A stretch of 64,000 bases of DNA from Hyphococcus formosus (GCF_046736345.1 NZ_CP157210.1:868001-932000); one strand, 5' to 3'. Counted from the first letter of the stretch, positions 33,353 to 43,599 are shown. The notes: generated by a model not told the origin, from the sequence alone. Program-made: numbers and translations.

Positions 33353-34372
33353 ATGACGCGAATGCGCAAACATAAAAAGCGGGGAAAATCGCCAGACTAT
33401 GCCGGAAATGCCGGCATTATCGCGACGATTGCCATCGCTTTCGCGGGCGTCATTGTTGGCTCGCTCTCTGCCTATCTGGGGCAGAAAGGCGCAGATGCCG
33501 CGGCGAGTGCGAGTACCAATCCGGTCAGGGTTTCGAGCAAAATCGTCGATAAAGCGCAAATTGACCGGGAAAAGCTGATTTCGAGAATTTTAGCGGGCGA
33601 GGCACCGCCAGAGCGATTAACCCCGCCGCGGAGTACCAATCTATTGGGGGCGGACACCGAAAAGCCGAAAATCATCCTTATCATCGACGATCTGGGGATT
33701 GATCGCCGGGCAAGCCAAAAAGCGATTGACCTTCCGGGGCCGATTACCTTTTCGTTTCTGCCTTATGGAAAACATACGCTCGACCTAACCAATGCCGCCC
33801 ATCAGCGCGGTGCCGAGATCATGTTGCATTTGCCGATGGAGCCGCAAGGATCTGCGGACCCCGGTCCGAAGGCACTGGTGTCAGGTATGACGGGTGCGGA
33901 GTTTTTGAAAAATCTCGAATGGAACCTGTCGCGTTTTGGCGGGTATAGCGGCGTCAATAATCATATGGGGTCAAAGCTGACCACCGATGTCGCCGCGATG
34001 AAAACCCTGCTTTCCTATCTCAACCACAAAGAATTGTTCTTCCTCGACTCCGTCACCACCAGCGATACGGCTGTGCGCCGGGCGGCGAGAGAAATCGGCG
34101 TCAGCGTCTATTCGCGAGATGTGTTTCTTGATGATGTGGTTGGCGATCCCGAGGAAGTGAAAAAGCAATTGGCCTTGGCAGAGCGGATTGCCCGCGAAAC
34201 GGGCTATGTTGTCGTGATTGGCCATCCGCGCCGCGAAACACTTGATGTATTAGGCCCGTGGCTGACGACCGCGAGTGCGCGCGGATATGAGCTGGCCTAT
34301 GCCAGCGCGCTCACCACTATGGGCACGTCGGGACCGGTTCAAATTGCGAGCGCACCAAAGATACGGTTCTGA
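33353..34372 (+). CDS. Divergent polysaccharide deacetylase family protein (YibQ-like)
   Basis: This 339-residue protein has a membrane anchor (GIIATIAIAFAGVIVGSLSA, about 21-40), a low-complexity linker and a C-terminal divergent polysaccharide deacetylase domain. KIILIIDDLGIDRRAS holds the Asp pair, LMLHLPMEP-like EIMLHLPMEPQG follows, and GVNNHMGSKLT carries a conserved His. The family acts on cell-wall or envelope glycans, but the exact substrate is unknown. It stands on the plus strand between trpG and trpE and is convergent with trpE, with only six bases between stops. That placement splits the trp genes. Confidence 0.88.
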   Translation: MTRMRKHKKRGKSPDYAGNAGIIATIAIAFAGVIVGSLSAYLGQKGADAAASASTNPVRVSSKIVDKAQIDREKLISRILAGEAPPERLTPPRSTNLLGADTEKPKIILIIDDLGIDRRASQKAIDLPGPITFSFLPYGKHTLDLTNAAHQRGAEIMLHLPMEPQGSADPGPKALVSGMTGAEFLKNLEWNLSRFGGYSGVNNHMGSKLTTDVAAMKTLLSYLNHKELFFLDSVTTSDTAVRRAAREIGVSVYSRDVFLDDVVGDPEEVKKQLALAERIARETGYVVVIGHPRRETLDVLGPWLTTASARGYELAYASALTTMGTSGPVQIASAPKIRF

Positions 34373-34378
34373 TTTAGC

Positions 34379-35881
34379 TTAATTGCCTTGGCGGGCGAGG
34401 GCAGCTTCGGCCGCGGCCAGGAGCGCTTTGGCTTTGTTCTCGCACTCGCGCTGTTCTGAGGCCGGGTCCGAATCCGCGACGATCCCGGCACCAGCCTGAA
34501 CATGCATGACGCCATCTTTCACCACGGCGGTTCGCAGCGCGATACAGGTATCGACATTGCCATCGGCGGAGAAATAACCAATTGCGCCCGCATATATGCC
34601 GCGCGAATTTTTCTCTAACTCGTCAATGATCTGCATCGCGCGTATTTTCGGCGCGCCTGAAACTGTGCCCGCCGGGAAACCACTGGCCATCGCATCGACC
34701 GGATGTTCACCCTCGCGTAATTGCCCGACCACATTCGAAACAATGTGCATCACATGGCTATAGCGTTCGATCGTGAATTGATCGGTCACGCGAACGCTAC
34801 CGATTGCGGCGGAGCGCCCCACATCATTGCGCCCAAGATCGAGCAGCATCAAATGCTCGGCGCGTTCTTTCGGATCGGCCATTAGATCAAGCTCATGTTG
34901 CTTGTCTTCTTGTGGGGTTGCGCCCCGTGGCCTTGTGCCTGCAATTGGGCGAATGGTGATTTCACCATCGCGCACGCGCACCAAAATCTCTGGGCTTGAT
35001 CCAACAATCGAAAAACCATCGAGATCGAAGTAAAACAGAAATGGTGACGGGTTAGAGCGGCGCAGCGCCCGATAAAGTTCAAATGGCGACGCTGAGAATG
35101 GCCGGGAAAAGCGCTGACTTAGAACGACCTGAAAAATGTCACCGGCGCTGATATATTCTTTCGCGCGTTTGACCATACCCTCATATTCCGTGGGCGACGT
35201 ATTAGAGGTAACGTCCGTGTTTATATCGGTGTCTTGCTTCTCGCGCGGCGGCAAAGGGAGCGGGGCCTCCAGATCGCCGATCGCATCGGACAGGCGCTCA
35301 CAGGCGCGGGAATAAGCGGCGCGGGCGGAAACTTCGGGGTTTGGACGCACCGGTGAAAATAGCTGAATTTCCTGCCGAATATTATCAAAGACCGCAACAA
35401 TGGTCGGGCGGATGAAGATTGCATCAGGTGTGTCGATGCCGCCTTGCGGGCGCGCGCCAAGCGTTTCCATCTGGCGCACCATGTCATAGCCGAAATAGCC
35501 GAAAACACCGGCGGCCATTGGCGGCGCGTCCGGTGGCGGCGTCAGCTCGGATTCGGCCAATAGGCGCTTTAGGTTTTCGAGCGGTGCCCCGGTCTGGGGT
35601 TTGAACGCGGTTACATCAGCGGCCGCGTCTTCGTTGATTTCCGAGCGTTCGCCAAAGCAACGCCAGATCAAATCAGGCTTCATACCGATGATCGAAAACC
35701 GGCCTAAATTTTCGCCGCCTTCAACCGATTCAAGCAGGAAAGCATTTTTCTTGTTTCCCGCAAGTTTCAAATAGGCGGAAACCGGCGTTTCAAGATCATT
35801 GACCAGCCGCCGACCGACGAGCTGTGTCTCTCCTGCCTTGTAAGCTTGTTCGAACGCGGAGTAATCGGGAGTTACGCTCAT
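34379..35881 (-). CDS. trpE: Anthranilate synthase component I
   Basis: This 500-residue chorismate-utilising enzyme makes anthranilate with TrpG-supplied ammonia, the first committed step to tryptophan. The N-terminal tryptophan-binding region contains LLESVEGGENLGRFSIIG, the LLES motif for feedback inhibition. The catalytic core has GDIFQVVLSQRFSRP, PIAGTRPRGAT, RAEHLMLLDLGRNDVGR and FPAGTVSGAPKIRAM. It begins six bases after ppiD stops on the same strand, suggesting ppiD-trpE co-transcription. It is convergent with the deacetylase-like gene. Confidence 0.96.
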   Translation of the reverse strand: MSVTPDYSAFEQAYKAGETQLVGRRLVNDLETPVSAYLKLAGNKKNAFLLESVEGGENLGRFSIIGMKPDLIWRCFGERSEINEDAAADVTAFKPQTGAPLENLKRLLAESELTPPPDAPPMAAGVFGYFGYDMVRQMETLGARPQGGIDTPDAIFIRPTIVAVFDNIRQEIQLFSPVRPNPEVSARAAYSRACERLSDAIGDLEAPLPLPPREKQDTDINTDVTSNTSPTEYEGMVKRAKEYISAGDIFQVVLSQRFSRPFSASPFELYRALRRSNPSPFLFYFDLDGFSIVGSSPEILVRVRDGEITIRPIAGTRPRGATPQEDKQHELDLMADPKERAEHLMLLDLGRNDVGRSAAIGSVRVTDQFTIERYSHVMHIVSNVVGQLREGEHPVDAMASGFPAGTVSGAPKIRAMQIIDELEKNSRGIYAGAIGYFSADGNVDTCIALRTAVVKDGVMHVQAGAGIVADSDPASEQRECENKAKALLAAAEAALARQGN

Positions 35882-35887
35882 TGCGGC

Positions 35888-37777
35888 TTAGTAACCATCC
35901 CGGAACAGTGCTTCGATCTGATCATTATTGACCTTAACGCCCATATCATCGCGAATGCTCAAGACAAAAGCTTCGAGCAATTCCTGATCAAGCTGAAAGC
36001 CGAACATCTGCCGGATCTGCTCAACTTCCTGTGGCGCAATTTGATTACGGCCATAGCCGATTGCGCGAATTTCCGCGACGACCTGCGCGCCACTTGAACC
36101 CGCGGGCGCAGAAACAAGATCGCCTTTGTTCGCAAAGAAGATCTGTTCGTTAAAGCTTGGCGAGATCACTTCGTTCTGGAAACGGCGATCAATCGTCGTA
36201 ACGATAGGCGCACGAGAGAATTGATCGGCAACTTCCTCAAAGCTTTTACCGCTTTCGACTTCATTGCGGATGAGGGTAACGGTATTTGAAATCCGCTGCC
36301 GGCGTTCGCGATCACGCCAGCGTTGCTCGGCGTCGTCACGAACATAATCAAGCGGTTGAAGCGCAGGCGGCGTTACTTCGCGCAGCGCGACAAAGAAATA
36401 CCCATCATCTTCGGAAAGGCGGAGGGCTTCGCTCTGTTCGCCTTCTTCGAGATTGAATGCTTCTTCTAAGACCTCACCGGGAATATCACTGATGATCGCG
36501 CCGCCCGGGGCGAAGCTCAGGCGGTCAACAGGCCCAACCGAAACGACACTGAAGCCCGCGGCTTCAGCTGCCTCGTCTAGCTCGGCACCGGTATCGCGGA
36601 CTTCTTCGATCTCGTCGATCGCGTCCTGCATCCGGCGGCGAATATCCTGCGCGAGGTAATCAGCCGCGAGTTCGTCCCGCACTTCCTCAAAGGTCGTGGT
36701 TTCCGCGGGTTCGATATTGGCGATCTGAATGACGGTCCAACCAAAAAGACTGCGGATCGGATCGGGCACATCACCCTCATTGAGGCCTTCGGCAAGCGCG
36801 GCGCTTGAAACCGACGGATCGACAATCGCGCTTGCATCATCAAGGGTCGCTGCGTCTAGGGTCATGCCGCGCGCTTGCGCAAGGTTTTCAAATGGCTCGC
36901 CCTGACGTAGCGAAGCGACAGCGGCATTGGCCTCGGCTTCGTCCTGGAAGGTCAGTTGATAAAGCGAGCGTTTTTCGGGCTTATCGTAAAGGCGTTCCTT
37001 ACCCAGATCATAAAGCCTGCGCATTTCTTCTTCGGGAACCTCAAGCCCTTCGCGGAAATCGTCATCGCGCAAGACGAGCATGTCGAATGTGCGATATTCG
37101 GGCGAGGTGAATACGCTCTCATTTTCATTGTAGAACTGTTCAATATCCGCGGGCGTCGGTTCCGCCGCGACACCGGCCATCTCGTCGGTCACGGTGATAT
37201 AGGCGATATTGCGGCGCTCGGTTTCGCGCAGCAAAAGCGCTTCGGTAAATGGATCAGGCGCAGGGCCAGATGCGGCAACAGATTCGACCAATTGGCTGCG
37301 GGTCAGATCTTCTTTGATAATTTGTTCAAAGCCCGAAACGGTGAGCGAGTTATTTTGCAAGATCGTGTCGAGCATCAAGCGGTCGAACTGACCGGTCGCA
37401 GGGTTCTGGAAAGACTCGTTATTTTGCAGATATTCCCGAACCGCCTCGCGCGGGATCGCAAGGTTCATTTTCTCAGCATATTGCGCGATTGCCGATTGCG
37501 TCGTGACCATATCGATCACCTGTGTGGGCATGCCGCTGGCAATGGCGTCTTCACGCGAGAGCGCGCCGCCAGATTCGCGGGCCCGGCGCTGATAAAGCTG
37601 GTCAAACTCGTTGACGATATATTGCTGAGAAAAGGACTCGTTGCCGACCTTAACCGTTGACCCGCTGGTGAAGTTAGCAAGCTCAGGCACGCCAAAAGCC
37701 GCAAAGGCCACAATCAAAAGCCCGACAACTATATAGGCAACCACCCCTTTGAGCGTGTCGCGAACCTGACTAAGCAT
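35888..37777 (-). CDS. ppiD: PpiD-type periplasmic peptidyl-prolyl isomerase
   Basis: This 629-residue protein is anchored by an N-terminal membrane helix (VAYIVVGLLIVAFAAFGVPE, about 13-32) and faces the periplasm. A SurA_N/PpiD_N-type helical chaperone domain follows, with the early VGNESFSQQYIVNEFDQLYQ. Then comes a degenerate parvulin domain (about 240-365) and a C-terminal helical region. PpiD helps newly exported proteins emerge from SecYEG. The parvulin region lacks several usual catalytic residues, so chaperone activity may dominate. It is divergent from tpiA and lies directly upstream of trpE, an alphaproteobacterial arrangement. Confidence 0.88.
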   Translation of the reverse strand: MLSQVRDTLKGVVAYIVVGLLIVAFAAFGVPELANFTSGSTVKVGNESFSQQYIVNEFDQLYQRRARESGGALSREDAIASGMPTQVIDMVTTQSAIAQYAEKMNLAIPREAVREYLQNNESFQNPATGQFDRLMLDTILQNNSLTVSGFEQIIKEDLTRSQLVESVAASGPAPDPFTEALLLRETERRNIAYITVTDEMAGVAAEPTPADIEQFYNENESVFTSPEYRTFDMLVLRDDDFREGLEVPEEEMRRLYDLGKERLYDKPEKRSLYQLTFQDEAEANAAVASLRQGEPFENLAQARGMTLDAATLDDASAIVDPSVSSAALAEGLNEGDVPDPIRSLFGWTVIQIANIEPAETTTFEEVRDELAADYLAQDIRRRMQDAIDEIEEVRDTGAELDEAAEAAGFSVVSVGPVDRLSFAPGGAIISDIPGEVLEEAFNLEEGEQSEALRLSEDDGYFFVALREVTPPALQPLDYVRDDAEQRWRDRERRQRISNTVTLIRNEVESGKSFEEVADQFSRAPIVTTIDRRFQNEVISPSFNEQIFFANKGDLVSAPAGSSGAQVVAEIRAIGYGRNQIAPQEVEQIRQMFGFQLDQELLEAFVLSIRDDMGVKVNNDQIEALFRDGY

Positions 37778-38003
37778 TTATACCGCCTCGATTTATCGGC
37801 CTCTGGGGCCGTTTTTGCTGAAGTGGCGCGTAACCTAGACATGGTGCCCCAATTCGACAAGACCGCTGAGCGAGGGATGTTGTCGCTTTGTATTTCCCGA
37901 TCGCGAGACGGCACCGGAAAAAGCGCATATACTAGACATAACAGGCGTCATCGCTTACCCCGCCTTGGTGTTAGCCAAGACATAACAAAAAAGGTGGAAA
38001 CTC

Positions 38004-38732
38004 ATGAAATCCCTGATTGCTGGTAATTGGAAAATGAACGGCATCGGCCAAGCCCGGGTCGAAATCGAATCGCTGATCGAGCGGTTTGGCGGTTCAATGC
38101 CCGGCGACCGCGATATCCTGATCTGTCCACCAGCGACGATTTTGCGGGACTTTGCCCGGTCCTACAGCGATGAGGGGATTCAATTTGGCGGGCAGGACTG
38201 TCACGCCAAAACGAACGGTGCCCATACAGGCGATATCAGCGCCGAGATGATTGCCGACACCGGGGCCTCACATGTGATTGTGGGTCATTCCGAACGCCGG
38301 GCCGATCATGGGGAAAGCGACGAAATCGTCAAAGCAAAAGCCAATGCAGCACTGCGGGCGGGTCTGACCCCGATTATCTGTGTCGGCGAAACCCGCGAAC
38401 AACGCGAAGCCGGGATTGCCCAATCCGTTGTGGGCACGCAGCTCGAAGGCTCGCTCCCCGATGCGGCGGGCGTTTTCGTTGTGGCTTATGAGCCGGTCTG
38501 GGCGATCGGCACGGGGCTAACGCCAACCACACAAGATATCGCCGAGATGCATGATTTCATTCGGGCAAAGACCCCTGAAAGAACGCGACTTCTTTATGGT
38601 GGCTCGGTCAAACCGGGAAATGCGCAAGAGATCTTGGCGATTTCCAACGTCAATGGCGCGCTAGTGGGCGGTGCCAGCTTGAAAGCGGATGACTTTTTCC
38701 CGATTATCAGCGCAGCACCGGGCCAGATGTAA
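38004..38732 (+). CDS. tpiA: Triosephosphate isomerase
   Basis: This 242-residue TIM-barrel enzyme interconverts dihydroxyacetone phosphate and glyceraldehyde 3-phosphate. The catalytic residues are K10 in AGNWKMNG, H95 in IVGHSERR and E163 in AYEPVWAIGTG, and the phosphate loop is LYGGSVKPGN. The start ATG has AAGGTGG upstream. It is divergent from ppiD and 22 bases upstream of a lipoprotein hydrolase gene on the same strand. The order ppiD next to tpiA is common in alphaproteobacteria. Confidence 0.97.
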   Translation: MKSLIAGNWKMNGIGQARVEIESLIERFGGSMPGDRDILICPPATILRDFARSYSDEGIQFGGQDCHAKTNGAHTGDISAEMIADTGASHVIVGHSERRADHGESDEIVKAKANAALRAGLTPIICVGETREQREAGIAQSVVGTQLEGSLPDAAGVFVVAYEPVWAIGTGLTPTTQDIAEMHDFIRAKTPERTRLLYGGSVKPGNAQEILAISNVNGALVGGASLKADDFFPIISAAPGQM

Positions 38733-38754
38733 TGACCTTTAAAGAGGAGAATTC

Positions 38755-39690
38755 ATGCGTGTGAGCCTCCTCATTGTTTTTACATTTTTGTTGATCCTCG
38801 TTGGCGCATCTGGCTGCGCTACGTGGAGCGCCGAGAAAAAATATCCGCCGATTGGCACCTTCGTCGAGACCAACCCCGCGCGAATGCATGTGGTTGATAT
38901 CGGCCCGCGCGAGAGCGCTTTGCCGCCGGTCATTCTTATTCATGGTGCCAGTGTTAATCTGCGCGATATGAAAATGGCGCTGGGGGATGAGTTGGCGAAA
39001 ACCCGCCGCGTGATCATGGTTGATCGGCCGGGCCGGGGATATTCATCACGGCCAGACAATGGGTATGAACTTGCAGCGCAAGCCCGGTTGATAAAATCCG
39101 TGGCAGATGATCTCGGGCTGGAGCGCCCGGTCGTCGTAGGGCAGAGTTTTGGCGGGGCCGTCGCGCTGGCCTATAGCCTTCAGTATCAGGACGAAATGCA
39201 TGGGCTGGTCTTGCTGGCGGCGGTCAGTCATGAATGGCCCGGCGGCATTGCGTGGTATAACAAGGTCTCACAATGGCCGGTTCTCGGCGTCGCGTTTAGA
39301 CGATTAGTGATCCCGGTCTATGGTCAGCTATCGGCTGAGGACGGGATAAAGGAATCTTTTGCGCCTGATGAGGCCCCGGCAAATTATTTTGATCGGGCGG
39401 GTTTGCCGCTTTTGTTCCGCGCATCTGATTTTAAGGCCAATGCGCAGGATCTTGCCAATCTCAAGCGCCAGATCATCGCCCAGCAAAGCCGCTATAGCGA
39501 AATCAAACTGCCGGTTGCGATCATCACTGGTGATGCAGATACGACCGTCAGCCCGAAAATCCATTCGCGGCAATTGGCCGAAGACATACAAGGCGCTGAT
39601 TTGACCATTTTACCTGATACCGGTCATGCGTTACATCATGCCGAAACAGATCGGATCATCGACCTGATCGATGAAATTTCACAGCGTTAG
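38755..39690 (+). CDS. Alpha/beta-hydrolase lipoprotein
   Basis: This 311-residue protein has a lipoprotein signal (lipobox GASGC, Cys21) and an alpha/beta-hydrolase fold. PPVILIHGASVNLRDM gives the oxyanion region, S131 in VVGQSFGGAVAL is the nucleophile, GDADTTVSP supplies the acid and DTGHALHHA the histidine. A serine esterase or lipase-like activity at the cell envelope is likely, but the substrate is unknown. A strong AAAGAGGAGA ribosome site precedes the ATG. It lies between tpiA and sdhE on the same strand, with short gaps, so the three may be co-transcribed. Confidence 0.87.
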   Translation: MRVSLLIVFTFLLILVGASGCATWSAEKKYPPIGTFVETNPARMHVVDIGPRESALPPVILIHGASVNLRDMKMALGDELAKTRRVIMVDRPGRGYSSRPDNGYELAAQARLIKSVADDLGLERPVVVGQSFGGAVALAYSLQYQDEMHGLVLLAAVSHEWPGGIAWYNKVSQWPVLGVAFRRLVIPVYGQLSAEDGIKESFAPDEAPANYFDRAGLPLLFRASDFKANAQDLANLKRQIIAQQSRYSEIKLPVAIITGDADTTVSPKIHSRQLAEDIQGADLTILPDTGHALHHAETDRIIDLIDEISQR

Positions 39691-39698
39691 AAGATTGA

Positions 39699-39968
39699 AT
39701 GACAGAAGAAACAGACGTCCGGCGCAAGCGCCTTTTATACATTGCGACCTATCGCGGGTTTAAAGAGGCGGATTTGCTGATCGGTGGTTTTGCCAAGGCC
39801 AATATCCCATCTATGAGCGAAAACGAGCTTGATCAATTTGAAGCGCTTTTACAACAAAATGACCGCGAGCTATACGCCTGGGCCACCGAAGGCATAAAAG
39901 CGCCACCAGAACTCGAAGGCTCTGTCCTTGATGCGCTGCGCGAATTTAAAATTGCGCCGTTTAAGTGA
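39699..39968 (+). CDS. sdhE: SdhE/SDHAF2 flavinylation factor
   Basis: This 89-residue protein promotes covalent attachment of FAD to SdhA of succinate dehydrogenase. The conserved surface motif RGFKE (R19-E23, RGxxE) is present in YIATYRGFKEADLLIGGFA, and the five-helix length is right. The family includes the former CptB. It starts eight bases after the hydrolase gene and is followed by mfd, the usual alphaproteobacterial neighbour. Function is assigned from motif, length and context together. Confidence 0.92.
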   Translation: MTEETDVRRKRLLYIATYRGFKEADLLIGGFAKANIPSMSENELDQFEALLQQNDRELYAWATEGIKAPPELEGSVLDALREFKIAPFK

Positions 39969-40077
39969 TCGCCAATTAGTTGCGCATTCGACGCTAACTC
40001 CCTAAATGTTGCGCCCCGACGCGACCGTCAAATCTGGCGGCCGCGCATTTTGTGTTGTGGATAAGGTGTATTTGCTC

Positions 40078-43000
40078 ATGGCTGAGCCATCAAAAACAAT
40101 GACTTCCGGCGTCGCGCTCATCAATGCGGAAGCGGCTTGGCGCACTGAGGGCCGACTTGATGTTTTTGGTGCGCCGGAAGGCGCGGATGCGCTCGTCATT
40201 GCCGAGGCCGCACGAAAGAGCAAAGGGCTTGTCCTTCATATTGCGCGCGATGGCGCTCGCGCCGCGACAATGGTCCAGAGCCTGAAGTTCTTCGCGCCAG
40301 ACATCCCGGTGATCGAATATCCGGCATGGGATTGCCTTCCTTATGATCGGGTCTCGCCATCGCCTTCTACCGCATCGCGCAGAATGGCGAGCCTCGCAGC
40401 GATTTCGACCCGGGCGGAAGGCGCATTCATTGTGGTCGCCTCGGTTAATGCAGCCGTTCAAAAAACACCGCCGAAAGAAATTATCGCCAATGCGGCCTTG
40501 TCACTCGCGCCGGGCGCATTGATGCCGCTTGATAAGCTAACACAATATCTGAGCACCAATGGCTATGCGCGTTCATCGACTGTTCGCGAACCCGGCGAAT
40601 ATGCCGTGCGCGGAGGGCTTGTGGATATCTTCCCGCCCGGTGCCGATGAACCGGTCAGGCTCGACTTTTTTGGTGACAGCCTTGAAAGCATCCGCGCCTT
40701 TGATGCGGAAACCCAAAGGACGACGAAACAGCTATCCGGCTTTTCCCTTGCGGCGGCCAGCGAGGTCTTGCTTTCCGACGAAACGATTTCGCGCTTTCGT
40801 AAAGGCTTTATCGCGGCTTTCGGCCCAGCCGGGGACGATCCGCTCTATGAGGCCATCAGCGCCGGCAGAACCCATGCGGGTGCGGAGCATTGGCTGCCCT
40901 TGTTCTATGAGCGTATGGATAGCTTGTTCGATTTTATCGGCGACTCGCTCGTATTTATGGATCACCTTGCCGAAGAAGCGGTTGATGAGCGTTTAGCATC
41001 GATCACCGATCATTATGATGCGCGGGCCGAAGACGCAAAAACCACCAAGCCGCGCAATAGCGATTTCGCAGCGCCAGTCTATCGGCCGTTAGAGCCCTCA
41101 GCGCTTTACCTTTCCGACGACGAATGGAAAGGCTGGATGTTCAATGTGAATTTGCGGCCGCTCTCGCCATTTGCACCGCCCGAGAACACACGCGGCTATA
41201 ATTTCGGCGCAAAACTAGGGCGGAGTTTTGCGGCTGAACGCGCAGCGGAAACAATCAACGTCTTTGACGCGGTCAGCGATCATGCAAAATCGCTGATGAC
41301 GGGCGGCAAGAAAGTTATCATTTCCTGCTGGTCGGATGGATCGGCAGACCGTATGCGGACGGTTTTGAGCGATCATGGTGCTGTATCAAGCCCCAATGAT
41401 ATCCCGCATGCAGAGAACTGGTCTGCGGTAAATAAATCCAAAACCAACTTTATGACGGCAGTCTTAGGTCTTGAAGCCGGTTTTGAAACGCCGGATGCGG
41501 CGTTTATTTCAGAGCAGGATATACTCGGGGATCGTCTTGTCCGGCGGGGGCGTAAAAAACGGGCCGAGAATTTTCTCTCTGAAGCATCGAGCCTTAATCT
41601 CGGTGATCTCGTTGTGCATGTGGAGCACGGCATTGGGCGCTATCAGGGCCTTCAAACGCTCGAAGTGCAGGGCGCACCTCATGATTGCCTGCATCTAGAA
41701 TATGCGAGCGGCAAACTGTTTCTGCCGGTTGAGAATATCGAATTGCTATCGCGGTTTGGCTCTGACGATGCGGGCGTACAACTCGACAAACTCGGCGGGG
41801 CTGCGTGGCAGGGCCGTAAGGCGAAGATGCGCGAGCGCATCAAAATGCTGGCGGAGCAACTCATTGCGATTGCCGCGAAGCGGACGATGCGCCATGCCGA
41901 GGTCGTTACCCCGGCAACAGGCACCTATGACGAATTCTGCGCACGCTTCCCCTATGCGGAGACCGAAGATCAGGAAAATGCGATTGCCGATGTGATCGAA
42001 GATTTCGCCAAGGGCCAGCCGATGGACCGGCTGGTTTGCGGCGATGTCGGGTTCGGCAAAACCGAAGTGGCACTGCGCGCGGCCTTTGTGATGGCGATGA
42101 CCGGGCGACAGGTCGCCGTGATTGCGCCAACGACCTTGCTCGCGCGCCAGCATTACCGGAATTTTGCCGAACGTTTTAAGGGCTTTCCGGTGAATGTCGC
42201 CCAGCTCTCTCGTATGGTCAGTGCGAGCGATGCCAAGGCCGCAAAAGAAGGTCTCGCCGATGGCCGGGTCGATATTATCGTTGGCACACATGCGCTTTTG
42301 CAAAAGACGATCAAGTTCCGCGATATTGGTCTTGTGATCGTTGATGAAGAACAGCATTTTGGCGTCAAACACAAAGAACGGCTCAAAGAGTTCCGGGCAG
42401 ACACCCATGTTCTGACCCTTTCGGCGACGCCAATTCCGCGCACGCTGCAACTGGCCATGAGCGGCATTCGTGATCTTTCATTGATTGCGACACCGCCGGT
42501 TGACCGTCTCGCCGTACGAACGACCGTCGGGCCGTTTGATGCGGTTGTCGCGCGAGAGACATTATTGCGAGAGCATTATCGGGGCGGCCAGAGTTTTTAC
42601 GTTGCGCCGCGGATCAAAGATCTCGACGACATTACCGAGTTTTTGAGCACGCAATTGCCGGAGCTTAAATATAAAGTGGCACACGGACAAATGGGCGCGG
42701 GCGAACTCGAAGATATCATGACTGCGTTTTATGAAGGCAAGTTTGATGTCTTGGTTTCGACCACAATTATCGAGTCGGGTCTCGATATTCCAACGGCGAA
42801 TACAATTCTGATTCATCGCGCTGATATGTTTGGCCTTGGTCAGCTTTACCAATTGCGGGGCCGGGTGGGCCGATCGAAACAACGCGCCTATGCTTATATA
42901 ACAACGCCGGCGCGCGGGAAATTGACACCGGCTGCGGAACGCCGCCTTAAAGTCATGCAGTCGCTCGATACTCTTGGGGCGGGCTTCACGCTTGCGAGCC

Positions 43001-43599
43001 ACGACCTCGATATTCGCGGTGCGGGCAATCTTTTGGGCGAGGAGCAATCGGGCCATGTCAAGGAAGTCGGGGTCGAGCTTTATCAGCACATGCTAGAAGA
43101 AGCCGTTGCGGAGCTGCGCGAAGGCGGCTCTGTGGGCGAAGAGGCATGGTCGCCGCAAATCAATCTTGGTACGTCGGTGTTGATCCCCGAAACCTATGTG
43201 ACCGATCTTGATGTCCGAATGGCGCTCTATCGCCGTCTTGGGGATATGACAACGCAAGACGAGATTGACGGATTTGGTGCCGAACTGGTTGACCGTTTCG
43301 GGCCTATGCCGCGCGAGGTCGACCAATTGCTGGAGATTGTCGCGATCAAGGGCATTTGCCGCCGGGCCGGTATCGCGAAAATCGATGCAGGACCAAAGGG
43401 CGCGGTGATCAGCTTCCGCAATGATCAATTTGCAAATGTGGCGGGTCTGATTGAATTTGTTTCGACCTCTCCTTTAGACGTCAAACTGCGCCCCGATCAG
43501 AAATTCGTATTCCGTCAGGAATGGGCAGACGACAAGGCACGCTTGCGCGGTGCGCGCAAGATTGCCGGGATGATCGCGGAAATCGCCGAAAAAGCCTAA
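40078..43599 (+). CDS. mfd: Transcription-repair coupling factor
   Basis: This protein of about 1173 residues releases RNA polymerase stalled at DNA lesions and recruits UvrA. It has the UvrB-homology N-terminal region (EYPAWDCLPYDRVSPSPS), the CarD-like RNA-polymerase interaction domain (LNLGDLVVHVEHGIGRYQGL), RecG-like helicase motifs including Walker A GDVGFGKTEVA, DEEQHFG and the TRG-like region, and the C-terminal TRCF domain. The ATG at 40078 is preferred: the in-frame ATG at 40006 has no ribosome site, and AAGGTG precedes 40078. Its stop overlaps that of the convergent PopA-like gene. Confidence 0.96.
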   Translation: MAEPSKTMTSGVALINAEAAWRTEGRLDVFGAPEGADALVIAEAARKSKGLVLHIARDGARAATMVQSLKFFAPDIPVIEYPAWDCLPYDRVSPSPSTASRRMASLAAISTRAEGAFIVVASVNAAVQKTPPKEIIANAALSLAPGALMPLDKLTQYLSTNGYARSSTVREPGEYAVRGGLVDIFPPGADEPVRLDFFGDSLESIRAFDAETQRTTKQLSGFSLAAASEVLLSDETISRFRKGFIAAFGPAGDDPLYEAISAGRTHAGAEHWLPLFYERMDSLFDFIGDSLVFMDHLAEEAVDERLASITDHYDARAEDAKTTKPRNSDFAAPVYRPLEPSALYLSDDEWKGWMFNVNLRPLSPFAPPENTRGYNFGAKLGRSFAAERAAETINVFDAVSDHAKSLMTGGKKVIISCWSDGSADRMRTVLSDHGAVSSPNDIPHAENWSAVNKSKTNFMTAVLGLEAGFETPDAAFISEQDILGDRLVRRGRKKRAENFLSEASSLNLGDLVVHVEHGIGRYQGLQTLEVQGAPHDCLHLEYASGKLFLPVENIELLSRFGSDDAGVQLDKLGGAAWQGRKAKMRERIKMLAEQLIAIAAKRTMRHAEVVTPATGTYDEFCARFPYAETEDQENAIADVIEDFAKGQPMDRLVCGDVGFGKTEVALRAAFVMAMTGRQVAVIAPTTLLARQHYRNFAERFKGFPVNVAQLSRMVSASDAKAAKEGLADGRVDIIVGTHALLQKTIKFRDIGLVIVDEEQHFGVKHKERLKEFRADTHVLTLSATPIPRTLQLAMSGIRDLSLIATPPVDRLAVRTTVGPFDAVVARETLLREHYRGGQSFYVAPRIKDLDDITEFLSTQLPELKYKVAHGQMGAGELEDIMTAFYEGKFDVLVSTTIIESGLDIPTANTILIHRADMFGLGQLYQLRGRVGRSKQRAYAYITTPARGKLTPAAERRLKVMQSLDTLGAGFTLASHDLDIRGAGNLLGEEQSGHVKEVGVELYQHMLEEAVAELREGGSVGEEAWSPQINLGTSVLIPETYVTDLDVRMALYRRLGDMTTQDEIDGFGAELVDRFGPMPREVDQLLEIVAIKGICRRAGIAKIDAGPKGAVISFRNDQFANVAGLIEFVSTSPLDVKLRPDQKFVFRQEWADDKARLRGARKIAGMIAEIAEKA

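Noticed and set aside
36956..37660. 234-codon plus-strand frame opposite ppiD
   Set aside because: Antisense to a protein with clear membrane anchor and PpiD features. The frame lacks a ribosome site and recognisable motifs.
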